From Harmonia axyridis (Eukaryota > Arthropoda > Insecta > Coleoptera > Coccinellidae), in assembly GCF_914767665.1 (NCBI RefSeq), contig NC_059502.1, positions 14,694,001-14,758,000 of the forward strand: a stretch of 64,000 nt of DNA. Reading direction: 5' to 3'. Both the position numbers and the translations under genes were made by a program. Positions 54,490 through 64,000 of this stretch are shown one piece after another (positions within the stretch are counted from its first letter, which is position 1; each line of letters begins with the position of its first letter). The notes under the pieces are model-generated. The model saw only the letters and a program-made list of their open reading frames with translations, was not told the origin of the DNA and did not search any database.

Positions 54490-56262
54490 AATTCACAATT
54501 TTTTCAGGCTTGTATGTTCACTTCTAATAATTATATCACATATTGCGCTTATACATAGAGCTTGATAGTGTTCATGACCTACTTGCCTTGGATCTAATGA
54601 TTCTAATGCGCTTTGTCGCAGCTGTTATCGTCTTCCTTTGTTCAGTAGGTATTTATTTACAATGATTCACTTCTTGAAAAGTCCCTTACTGCACTATCTG
54701 GGGGAGTTTTTCGAACACGGCGTTGAGTAGAGCATTAGAATAATTTATTCCAAACTAACCTGTTTGAAGGAGTTGATATTCTCGTAGTTTATCAGATTCA
54801 CTCGTTTCAGGTGAAAACTACTTATATTAAAAGAGGTACTTACGAAGGTGAATCATGACTTCGTCATATTGGATCTGATAAACCGAATACTCCAATCTAC
54901 TTCCAAAAATATTAGAACTCTATAACGATTATTATTTCAGTATATCTGACTATCAAAATGGAATCGACTTTTTTTTGTAAAGAAAAAGTCGTCGAACATA
55001 AATTTTGAGTTTGATGGTGAAATGATCTGTCCGTTCTAGAAAAATGAAATTATTTCGAATGATTAGGACGATTAGGTTGACTATCAGAATCTTTGGAGGA
55101 TGAATGGAAAGTGAATGTTGATTGAGATAAAAATCTGGTGAACGGAGTGGCCATGACAAAATATTTCCCCACTTCCACAAAAAAAAAAACTGAAACACTT
55201 TCAACAAATTACTTTTGTTTTCACACATATTATCTGAAATAAAAGATTTTTATACTAGTGGTTATTTCAAAACACAGCAAGTTATTTCTACTGTTTCTAT
55301 TTTTGATGTTGCTATCAAACAAGCTACGAAAGTGATACTCTACACACCCACTTGCAACTTTGGTATTTTTTTGGCTCTCTCTTCACAATTAACAATTTCA
55401 AAATTCTGCAAATGCTTCAAGTTCCATAACTATCGTCATCGCTCTGTGCCACCAAGAATATTCTCCTCTACAGAAAGTAGGGTTTTCAATGAATTTTAGC
55501 AGTTATTGCCAGTAAATTTAAAAAAAAATTAGATTTGTGTGGTTTTTATTTACAGTCGGATAAAACATTTTGTAAAAACTTTTTTGAAACTTTCAACAAA
55601 TTCTTCTTGCTTGTTTGAGGAGATTCGTTTTCAGTCCATTTTTCGAGCGCTCGTTTTCCCGAACAGAAAGCTATATCATGACGTCACTTTGTCCGAATTT
55701 TTAAAATTTTTACTAGAAATTTTTTTCGATTATTTCAAAATTACCAATTCGATTGTAATGAAATTTGGCTTTTAGATGTTGAATGATAATTAGAAGCTTC
55801 ATTGAAAATTGCATGTTGAAGAAGTATGTCGAAAAAATAATACCCAATCATTCCGTGGAACAGATCTTATCGAGTTGTGAAATAATAGTTAAGATTGATA
55901 AAAAATTTCATTCAAAACCATAGAAACTTTAAGCAGAATACCGAGAAAAATACTAATTATTTCGACTTTGTTCTAAAATTAAAAAACTTTCGAAGAACTT
56001 ATTTTTTCAGCATAACTATCAGATTCTGATGAAAATTCCACTTCAATAAAGTTTTTGTTTCATACCGATAACTACAAGAATGTAGAAGTTATGAAGGTTT
56101 GTTGAAAATGAAAAATTCCAATTTTCGTTGATATCTCGAATACCAAAGGAAATATCGACATCAATTTTCAGTTTTTTTCTTTTCTTGCCAAAATATTCCA
56201 TCCATTTTTATCAAACTGCTCTAGTTCCGGAGATCCCATAATAAGAAACCGAATTTGAATCA
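54490..56262. other. Upstream of the HAD gene, no further gene recognised
   Basis: The HAD promoter should lie in the first few hundred bases, but I see no distinct core element. Frames at 54953-55228, 55215-55499 and 55539-55775 lack features. Confidence 0.4.
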
Positions 56263-56264
56263 AA

Positions 56265-56973
56265 TACATGGTGCGGCAGAGCAGATTGACGAGTTTTGAC
56301 AGGTCATTGCTCGGGATGTGGGGGGGCAGATAAGTCCGAAAGGGGTATTTCTGTTCCTTGGAGTCAATAGTTTTTAGTCAGCACCATGCGTCAAAACTTG
56401 GGCTCGTCAACTCGGAGAAACAGGAAGTACACGACGAGGACGAGGACATGGACGACCGGGAACGGTAAGAACACCGGAAATGTGCACCAAGAGGCTCTGC
56501 ACGAAGACAAGCGATAGCTTTGGAAATGTCAGACCGATCTTTGAGGAGAATTCTGCATGAGGAATTATCATTCCACCCTCATGAAATCCCAAATTTTCCT
56601 AAGGAGACTGGTCACACTGAGAGGAGATGTGGGTTGGCCAAAGCGCTCACCCGATTTGAGCATCTGCGACTTCTTCGTTTGGGGCCACCTAAAAGATAAG
56701 GTTTTCAAATATCGTCCACACACCCTGCCAGAACTCAAGCTGCGAATAACCGAAGAAATCCGGGCCATTTTGCCGAAATTGCGGTCGAAAACTTCCAAAA
56801 TCGCAGTGTGTCGCTGCTGACGGCCGCCATCTTAGTGATATCGTTTTCAAAACTTGAGCAAAAAAACTATATTTCCTACTGCTTCGAATGAATAAAACCG
56901 GTTTTCTCTAACTTTTACCATTTCTTTTAAAAAGCCCTTTGAAATTCGTCAGTCGGCTCTGCCGCACCCTGTA
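56265..56973 (+). mobile_element. Tc1/mariner-like element, internally deleted
   Basis: TIRs TACATGGTGCGGCAGAGC and GCTCTGCCGCACCCTGTA lie at the ends. Inside are transposase fragments in different frames: RQAIALEMSDRSLRRILHEE with a helix-turn-helix look, then SPDLSICDFFVWGHLKDKVF with LPELKLRITEEIRAI from the C-terminus. The middle, with two catalytic residues, is deleted. Confidence 0.75.
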
Positions 56974-57479
56974 TGAAGGCTTAAGAACAGTGTTTCTTTC
57001 AGGTATGTTTACTGGGTGGCAGTGCCCCGGATGCTGTGCAGGTAGCCCCCTGCGGAAAATTGAGGGCACCTGGATTCAATTACGGCGCTCAACTTCAAGA
57101 AGAAAAAATTCACATTTTCGAAATTGAAATTACAATTTCTTCAAGTTAATATTTTTCCAAATAGTTTGGATACTTTGCCACTTCGGAACTTTGAATTGCC
57201 CTCTCGAGGAAAATTATCTGAAAGGAACATTGTTTAAAAAACGTCAGCTACGTTTTAAACTCGATGAGTTTATGAAAGATCACATTGTTTACACGTTGTT
57301 TCCTCGAAGTTTCAAATTTTCATATACCTTCGCGAATCGATTTGTCTTCGAACCAAAACAAACGTTATGTGCAGAAAATTTCGCGTGTTGTATGTAAAGA
57401 TCACGAGCTTGCGCTCAGCAAACCCTAACAGTTGTTTATCGTAGGGTGAAATGCCTCAGACGCCGAATTTCGGCGTCGA

Positions 57480-57485
57480 TCAGTT
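57480..57485 (+). promoter_or_regulatory. Possible arthropod initiator (TCAGTT)
   Basis: TCAGTT lies about 130 bp upstream of the signal-peptide start at 57611, in a stretch with more CpG than its surroundings. It fits the arthropod Inr consensus, but the motif is short and no TATA box is evident. Confidence 0.25.
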
Positions 57486-57577
57486 GTTCTCAGGACTCGG
57501 TCGTGGAAACTGTGTGCAGTTCGACAACAAATGTATCAAGAAGCATACTGTCTCGATGAGACGTCTGTGTTTGTCAA

Positions 57578-57704
57578 ATGATCTTCTATGACGTTCACCA
57601 CGTGGCAGTGATGATGGTGGGACTTAGGAGGACTGTTCTTGTAGCGTTGATATTTGGGAGCTTCTGTGTTCAGATATTTGGCGAATCGGTCACAGAACCA
57701 GATG
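57578..57704 (+). CDS. First coding exon of an unidentified secreted or membrane protein (3' partial)
   Basis: The first in-frame ATG after a stop is at 57578. A better signal-peptide start is the ATG pair at 57611/57614, giving MMVGLRRTVLVALIFGSFCV, then QIFGESVTEPD with a likely cleavage after G/E. The donor GATG|GTGAGT leaves one base of a codon. A short out-of-frame uORF starts at 57556 (MRRLCLSNDLL). No following exon is identifiable before the window ends, so the protein family is unknown. Low-complexity translation alone cannot exclude chance. Confidence 0.55.
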
Positions 57705-58009
57705 GTGAGTGCAGATCTTCACGTGATGATGTTTATTTGTGCATCTCTAACTGTTGAGTATAAATGTAAATACATATACTCAAATGAACTGCTCGTTGAA
57801 AGATGAAGATATAGATGTTTCATGAAGATGTATATTTTTAGTATCATCTAAATACAGTTTTTTGAATAACATAAACTTATCTTCTTTTCTGGTTCATCGT
57901 GAAGTTTAATCACTTCAGAAATGCATATTTTAATAATTTTCTCCTCGGTCTATATTCCGTTCCCAATAGGATCAAAAGGTTCTATGTAATTAAAAATGGA
58001 ATTTTCATT

Positions 58010-58640
58010 ATGCCAAGACGAGTTTTGTCTGAGAACGCTGCTAATAAAATCCTTGAGCTGCTTCAGGTTGGTGAAACACAAGTTGAAGTGATCAATTTTT
58101 CCAATGTTAGCCAAAGTAGGTATCACATTTACTGACACTGAAACTGATCGTCAAAGACCCAGACCTAGTAGACAACGTGCTACAACGCCAATAGAAGACA
58201 TTTTTCAACTCTTTTAACTTCGAGAGAAGGCCTCTCAGCACTTGCAGAATGGCAAGTCAACGTCTTCGAGATGCCACAGGTACTTCAGTTTTCCTTAGGA
58301 GAGTCAGACGACGTCTTCATGAGGTCAATCTAACATCGAGGAACTTATTCAGAAGAGTTCTACTAACTCGCAACACAAGCGTCAAAGCGATACGTAGTCT
58401 TTACTGACTAGTTCAGAAACACGTTGAGCGTGGGCACATCCACTTAAAGGCAAAGTCAAGAAGGAAGAAGGAGGCACCATTATGGTTTAGAGTTTCATTC
58501 GATGGAAAAACTGACCTATTAGCACTTTCAAGGACCATGAACTTGAAAATGAAGTACCACACAGATCCCACCAGGTAGTAGCTCATATCCATAGGTCAAA
58601 GGATATAATTTTATGCTTGAAAAAACTTCAGTGTGTAGGT
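58010..58640 (+). mobile_element. Tc1-like transposon relic
   Basis: The frame from 58010 opens MPRRVLSENAANKILELLQV, a Tc1-type N-terminal helix-turn-helix. After a frameshift come QRPRPSRQRATTPIED and MASQRLRDATGTSVFLRRVR, then RLHEVNLTSRNLFRRVLL from the second DNA-binding helix bundle. The catalytic domain is reduced to scraps. Confidence 0.7.
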
Positions 58641-60768
58641 TTCCAGGGGTGACATAACTCATTATGGAAATTTCAAATGGCTATATCTTTTCATCTAGGT
58701 CGAATCGGAAAAATGGTAAATGAAAAAAATGCTTTACCCCAAGAATCTACTGTTAAAATATATGTACAAGTCAAAGACTCAACAACAACAACAAATTATA
58801 ATGGGAACAACTGTTTGCTGATATATAATTCTATTCTTGCCTAATTCCTTCTTCAAAACTTGGAATGATCAGTCTTCGATGGAATTATTGAAAAAGATCT
58901 CAGGAAGATATACATATATGGTATAAATCTTGCAGATCGTTATACCGCTAAGACTTGAATTGTCTTCGAAGGATATCTGAGGTTCACAAGAATCTAAAAA
59001 ATACATACATTGACTAACCAAAAGAGTCTCGAATGGTAGATTATAACGAACTTTTTTTTACTTTTCTTCGTATTTTTATCATGGTAAGTATGTGGTAATA
59101 AGTTTTTTCAAGAGCTGCTTTCGAATCAAACTCTCCAGTTTTCAGTCATTTTCAGAAAATATATTCGGACATATTCCAACGTAGTCAATTTTCCTTTTTT
59201 TTTGTTTATTCTTCTTGTGAAAAATTATTGAAAACGCCAATATGTTCTACGAATATCCTAATTATGGCTCCCATATTTTTGGCCCCCCAGACACACTAAA
59301 TACGCCCCTGGTGTGCTGAATAATAAATCTTCATTTAAAATTTCCAGCAGTTATTTCAGGTAATTCCTCAGTACAAGGTATTCATGGACAGTAGAAATTA
59401 ACAAGGCAATATTTAGCAGTTTATACCTTCATATATCATTATATCATAATGCATATATTTTATCGTTTTGAAGAAAGCTGCAAATTTTACACTATTGAAT
59501 TTCATTTCTTACTATCTCATAAAATCTGTTAATTAATTAAAAAGCACAAAATAAATCATAAGAAAAAAATTGGTTCTCTCCACTTTTATACCTAATACCT
59601 ACTTCTGCAATACATATTAGGTACTTTCAAATATTTATATTTAGTACATACCTATATTCAAATCGAAAATAATATGATTTAGGAAGTCTTCATTATGCGA
59701 TAAATGAGAATCCAAATCTCATCAAATGTAATGAATAATGATAACTTGTAAATTCAAGTGTTATTTTGAAAATTGGTCTGATCAAAATTGAAATCAAAAT
59801 AAAATTAAGTTGATGATGCTTTCCTATAATTCCATATTATTCAACTGATATAATATTTGTAGTTGTAGTTTTCTTATTGTCGCAAGCATTTTGAATTTTA
59901 AGCAGTCCAGGCCTGAGTCTTATGCATGATTAAGAAAAGAAAATTCTTCGAAAACAAAAACCGATTAATTTTGCACAACATGTTAACTTAATAGGTAGAC
60001 ATAATAAACGAAATTTTGGACAAAAATTCCACTTTTCTTATCGAACGAACAATCAATTTTTCTGATATGGTTCCTCTTCACTTTTCTATATTTGAAATTC
60101 TCGATCCTTTTCAACATACTAAAGTTATTCAATTGGTATTTTTTATTCAGTAAGAGCTATTATGAATACCGAATGTGACGTGTGAAACAAGCATAATCCG
60201 CTTAGTTCAATTCGATCAGCAACCACAGAAACTATAAATTATTTTATTCATTTATCGCATAATGGCTTGCGCCTCAGCGATTCATGTTTATAACTGATTT
60301 TTCATCATCTATAGGTTCTATTGGTATCGAACCATAAATCACTATAACGTTATAAACCATGATGATGTTTATTTGTTGTGGAATTTAAATCACGAAATGC
60401 ATTCAGCATCGGGAATTCAAAATTTATACAGAAAACCAGCAAACCTACTCTCATGAAAATTCGCCAATAATCTTCTGATCCCTCACGTACCAACGTAATA
60501 GAAACAAATTAAACAGAGGGTCGCCCATTAGCAAACAAAATGACATCAATAACAAGACAAGCCGACCTAATTAGAACGAATATGGAGGTATATCCTGTAG
60601 ACTTTAGCACGGGAAATGGTTATTTCGGTTATCGCGCTGAATACAAAAAAGACAGAAAGGTTTAACGATTTTATCACATTGTCCGATGTGTTTTGAGACC
60701 GTAGTCTCGGGATCATATTGATGAAAACTCACTTTGGTTTTTATTTTGAAAATGATACCTTGAAATTA
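58641..60768. other. AT-rich stretch, no gene recognised
   Basis: No exon, RNA or complete repeat identified. A CCCCCAGACACACTAAATACGCCCCTGG stretch near 59282 may be an old hAT-like edge. Confidence 0.4.
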
Positions 60769-62206
60769 TACAGGGTGTCCCAAACTCGATGGCCTATTAG
60801 ACGTTTCTGGAAAACTAATCATAATTTCGAGCTGAAAATTTGCATATTGTTGTTTGTGACAATGACCTTTCTCCCTAAAATATTTTCAGATCTCTACAAC
60901 TCCCTTATTTCAAATGGCACACCCAGTATATTATTGCATCATTAGATAGTTTTTTTGATGGCAATTTCGGCAATATGCCATACCTTGGGTGAAAATTCAA
61001 CGGTTCATGAGTTATTGGGATTCTTATGAAAAAAGGTGGCGATGAGGACTCACATTGTTTTGAATATTTCAGCAGGAAAAGCCTTTTTCGAAAAAAAAAT
61101 TTTTTTTTTCGATTCCGCAAATACGTAGTATTATAAGACTGTTTTCGGCTTGGACCAAAAATGTACAGGGTGTTTATAAGAGGATCATGAACTTGAACAA
61201 CTCAAATTCATCAAAACTCAAGATTTTTAAATTAGAACCTATATTTTTTATTATTGCAGTTCATTCTACGTACAGAAATAGTGGGGGTTACTTCAGCAAA
61301 CCCTATACCTAAAATGAATACTTCAAGAGTTATCGGGGAAGAACTTCAAATGAGGAAAAACCGCTATTTATAACTGTGGGAATAACTGTCTGTTACTTCC
61401 GTAAAACAAAAAAAGAAAATAAAATTCGATGTTTGGATAACTAAATTTTACATTTCATGAATTTTAATTAATTTTCCGTTGGTATTGTTGAGAAATTCAT
61501 AAACCAATACAATTTTCAATTACGAATAATTCATTACAATACTTGATATGTAAAATTGAGTTATGAAAACATCGAATTTTATTTTCTTTCTGTGATTTAC
61601 GGATGTAACAGGCAGTTATTCCCACAGTTATAAATAGCGGTTTTTCCTCATTTGAAGTTCTTCCCCGATAACTCTTGAAGTATTCATTTTAGGTATAGGG
61701 TTTGCTGAAGTAACCCCCACTATTTTTGTACGTAGAATCAACTGCAATAATAAAAAATATAGGTTCTAATTTAAAAATCTTGAGTTTTGATAAATTTGAG
61801 TTGTTCAAGTTCATGATCCTCTTATAAACACCCTGTACATTTTTGGTCCAAGCCGAAAACAGTCTTATAATACTACGTATTTGCGGAAAAAGGCTCTTTC
61901 TGCTGAAATATTCCAAACAATGTGAGTCCTCATCGCCACCTTTTTTTCATAAGAATCCCAAGAACTCATTAACCGTTGAATTTTTACCCAAGGTATGGCA
62001 TATTGCCGAAATTTCCATCAAGAAGCTATCTAATGATGCAATAATATACTGGGTGTGCCATTTGAAATAAAGGAGTTGTAGAGATCTGAAAATATTTTAG
62101 GGAGAAAGATCATTGTCTCAAACCCCAATACGCAAATTTTCAGCTCAAAATTATGATTAGTTTTCCAGAAACGTCTAATAGGCCATCGAGTTTGGGACAC
62201 CTTGTA
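60769..62206. mobile_element. Large palindromic foldback element (1,438 bp) with TA target duplication
   Basis: The left end TACAGGGTGTCCCAAACTCG and the right end CGAGTTTGGGACACCTTGTA are inverse copies flanked by TA (60767-60768, 62207-62208). The two arms pair along nearly their whole length (about 690-700 bp each) around a loop near 61470-61530. Frames in the arms mirror each other, so they are not genes. Partial copies lie at 4140-4678 and 22736-23060. The TA duplication and TACAGGGTG ends point to mobilisation by a Tc1/mariner transposase. Confidence 0.85.
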
Positions 62207-62536
62207 TAATATATAAAAAAATAAAAAAAAAATATGAAAAAAGTACTACTTATTTGTAGTCAGGAGCTCCTGCGTACTTTTTCAATTTCGTATTCATGTA
62301 ATTTTTCACGAACGGATATCGCATTAGGAAAAATGGCCTCCTGTTAAATTGGCTGAATTTTAGATAATGTTATAGTCCAAGTCATTCCAAGGCAAAAGTT
62401 TTTCTATGAGCTAGTTTTGCGTTTTGTATTCTCCAATACCAAACATTATCATGGATAATCATCACTATTATGTCATCATTATGAGGTATCTACTATTAAA
62501 AGCATTGTTTTTAGTGCTGTTACATTTGGTCAATTA

Positions 62537-62915
62537 TACAGTGTGGCCCAACTACTCACAATTATTTAAGTTTAATAAGTTCAATAATTCCCCTCGCCCC
62601 TATTAAAATTCAAGGGGTTGTGCTCATCCCCGATAGGAGATTCAAGTTAGTGTTTATGATATGCTGTGGTTCATAGATAAGACAGAGTTTATGAATTGTC
62701 AGAATATTCCAGAAGAGTCAAGAAGTCGAGAATAAAGCTGATGTCTTTTCCTCTAATATTTTAAGTCTTCAGTCTTATATCTAAGTCTTTGGGCCTAATG
62801 TGGATTCTTTTGTAAGAATACATAACACCTTCGAATCAGTAATTGACGGGTCCAAGCGATTTTCATTTCAAAGTCGGAAAATCAAGGTGTTGAGTTTTCG
62901 TTGGACCACCTTGTA
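62537..62915. mobile_element. Small Tc1/mariner-type MITE
   Basis: Imperfect TIRs TACAGTGTGGCCCAAC and GTTGGACCACCTTGTA with TA on both sides (62535-62536 and 62916-62917). The 379-bp body has no coding frame. Confidence 0.65.
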
Positions 62916-63655
62916 TATCGGCACCAAATCATGAAAAAGGGACATTCAAATCAGTCTATTTGGGTTGATATCGATCTTCATGAAGAAATTCACAAATTTT
63001 TAAGAAATTAACCCTGCTATGTGTTTTTTTGAATATCTCATTGGTTCATCCTCCAAGTCCAACACAACAAAATTATGCACAAAACCGGACTGGGTCACCC
63101 TTTCCAGAAAAACTAAAAGGACCATGACCGAGCACTTCATTGGGGAAATGTGAAATGTTCTTTTTATCGGTAGAGAATTATATAAATGTGGTGGACCTTT
63201 TTATGGGTCAATTTTTTTTTAGTTATGCTTTGGGGTGATATCAATTCTCTTATCTCTCGAATTCACGTTGCGACTAACTGGGGTTAGTCTTGTGAATTAT
63301 TTAGAGCGGATCTGTGTTATGACTCGGACAAAGGTAAATCGCGACAAAAGCGTTGTATAATTTGTTTTGAGATTCCGGGTTTTCTTCGAAATACCAGTTA
63401 TGATCTGGAAAGAAATGTAATGTGAAATCGGCAGCTTTTGTGTTTATCTGCTATAAATTTATATTATACAGGATCCTGCAACAGTGGCGCGTTACTCCAT
63501 ATATTTAGTTGATGAATCTAATTTTTTATGAAGTTACCTTATTGCTGTAGTACTATGGTGTTCCCACCTTAGGTTAGGTGTTTCGATGAGACACCTCTTT
63601 ATTCACTTTTTCGTTTTCTTCATGAAGAATAAAAGATAGTTATCGAAATATTAGT
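62916..63655. other. Non-genic stretch before the terminal mariner
   Basis: Nothing identifiable beyond a TTAGGTG motif near 63574 that could be a decayed mariner terminus. Confidence 0.4.
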
Positions 63656-63659
63656 TGAT

Positions 63660-64000
63660 ATTACGTGCCAAATTCTTGTCATTTGCGGGAGGTTTTAATT
63701 TTCTACTTCAATATTAAGAAACCTGTGGTTGAGTCTCATCGAATGCTCTCAGATACCTATGGTGAGGCCGCTATTAGTGAAAGAATGTGCCGAGAGTGGT
63801 TTCAACGCTTCAAGAACGGTGATTTTGACGTCGAAGACCAGCATGGCGGTGGAAGAAAGAGGATTTTCAAAGATGCAGGATTGGAGGCATTAATTGATCA
63901 AGATTCGTGTCAAACGCAAAAAGAATTGGCAGCATCTAGGATCAATGGGAGTGACTCAAGTCATTTCAAATACGCCTGAAAGTCATGGGAATGATTCAGA
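63660..64000 (+). mobile_element. Mariner transposase 5' end, runs off the window
   Basis: The frame from 63665 (GTG, the ATG lost) encodes PNSCHLREVLIFYFNIKK, then ISERMCREWFQRFKNGDFDV and EDQHGGGRKRIFKDAGLEAL. It then frameshifts near 63935 (AASRINGSDSSHFKYA). This is the same family as 7713-8550. The rest lies outside the window. Confidence 0.75.

Noticed and set aside
60718..62070. Frames in the large palindrome (60718-60945, 60905-61120, 61689-61916, 61843-62070)
   Set aside because: They are mirror images produced by the inverted arms and match relic copies at 4049-4496.
1..64000. CRISPR array, bacterial operon, phage or plasmid features
   Set aside because: Introns, polyadenylation signals and eukaryotic transposons throughout; no regularly spaced short repeats with unique spacers.

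Overview
The window looks like nuclear DNA of an insect. It is AT-rich, has GT-AG introns, and carries many Tc1/mariner, hAT and Harbinger-type elements plus two kinds of LINE. The repeat mix made me think of a beetle, perhaps a ladybird, but that is an impression, not a proof. Only a few host genes are present and most of the DNA is transposon debris.

Layout. 1-2805 (+): the last coding exon of a single-pass membrane protein with LRR-like repeats and a long cytoplasmic tail. Its intron holds a tRNA-Tyr-like sequence and a Harbinger-type element. 3500-21800: mostly relics of mariners, LINEs and MITEs, with a possible TATA promoter and non-coding exon near 9585-9688. 21819-25788 (+): a complete two-coding-exon gene for a second, smaller LRR-like membrane protein, probably a paralogue of the first. 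26419-47825 (-): 26 consecutive exons of highwire/MYCBP2 (PAM/Highwire/RPM-1), the giant neuronal E3 ubiquitin ligase. Every exon joins the next in phase, giving about 2,203 codons that cover the N-terminal region, the RCC1-like domain, both PHR domains and the start of the central region. The first exon and the C-terminal half (RAE1/FBXO45-binding region, RING) are not seen. 53701-54477 (-): an intact HAD-superfamily gene of the Reg-2/HDHD3 type. 57578-57704 (+): a signal-peptide-like first coding exon of an unidentified gene. The remainder is transposon-derived or blank.

Highwire introns are full of insertions: a hAT element containing a foldback element, two more foldbacks, deletion-derivative mariners, a LINE inside another LINE, a satellite-like array of about 470 bp units, and an antisense orphan exon. 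Highwire exons stop at 26419 while an LRR-like gene on the other strand ends 700 bp away. The LRR-like genes may therefore sit antisense inside a highwire intron longer than 26 kb, or the locus may be rearranged.

The most noteworthy items are the paired LRR-like receptors, one with two HLYxEL tail motifs and an SH3-type proline motif; the minimal start-stop uORF ahead of the second; a 1.44 kb near-perfect palindrome with TA target duplications; and a shared internal-deletion breakpoint in two of three DD41D mariner copies.
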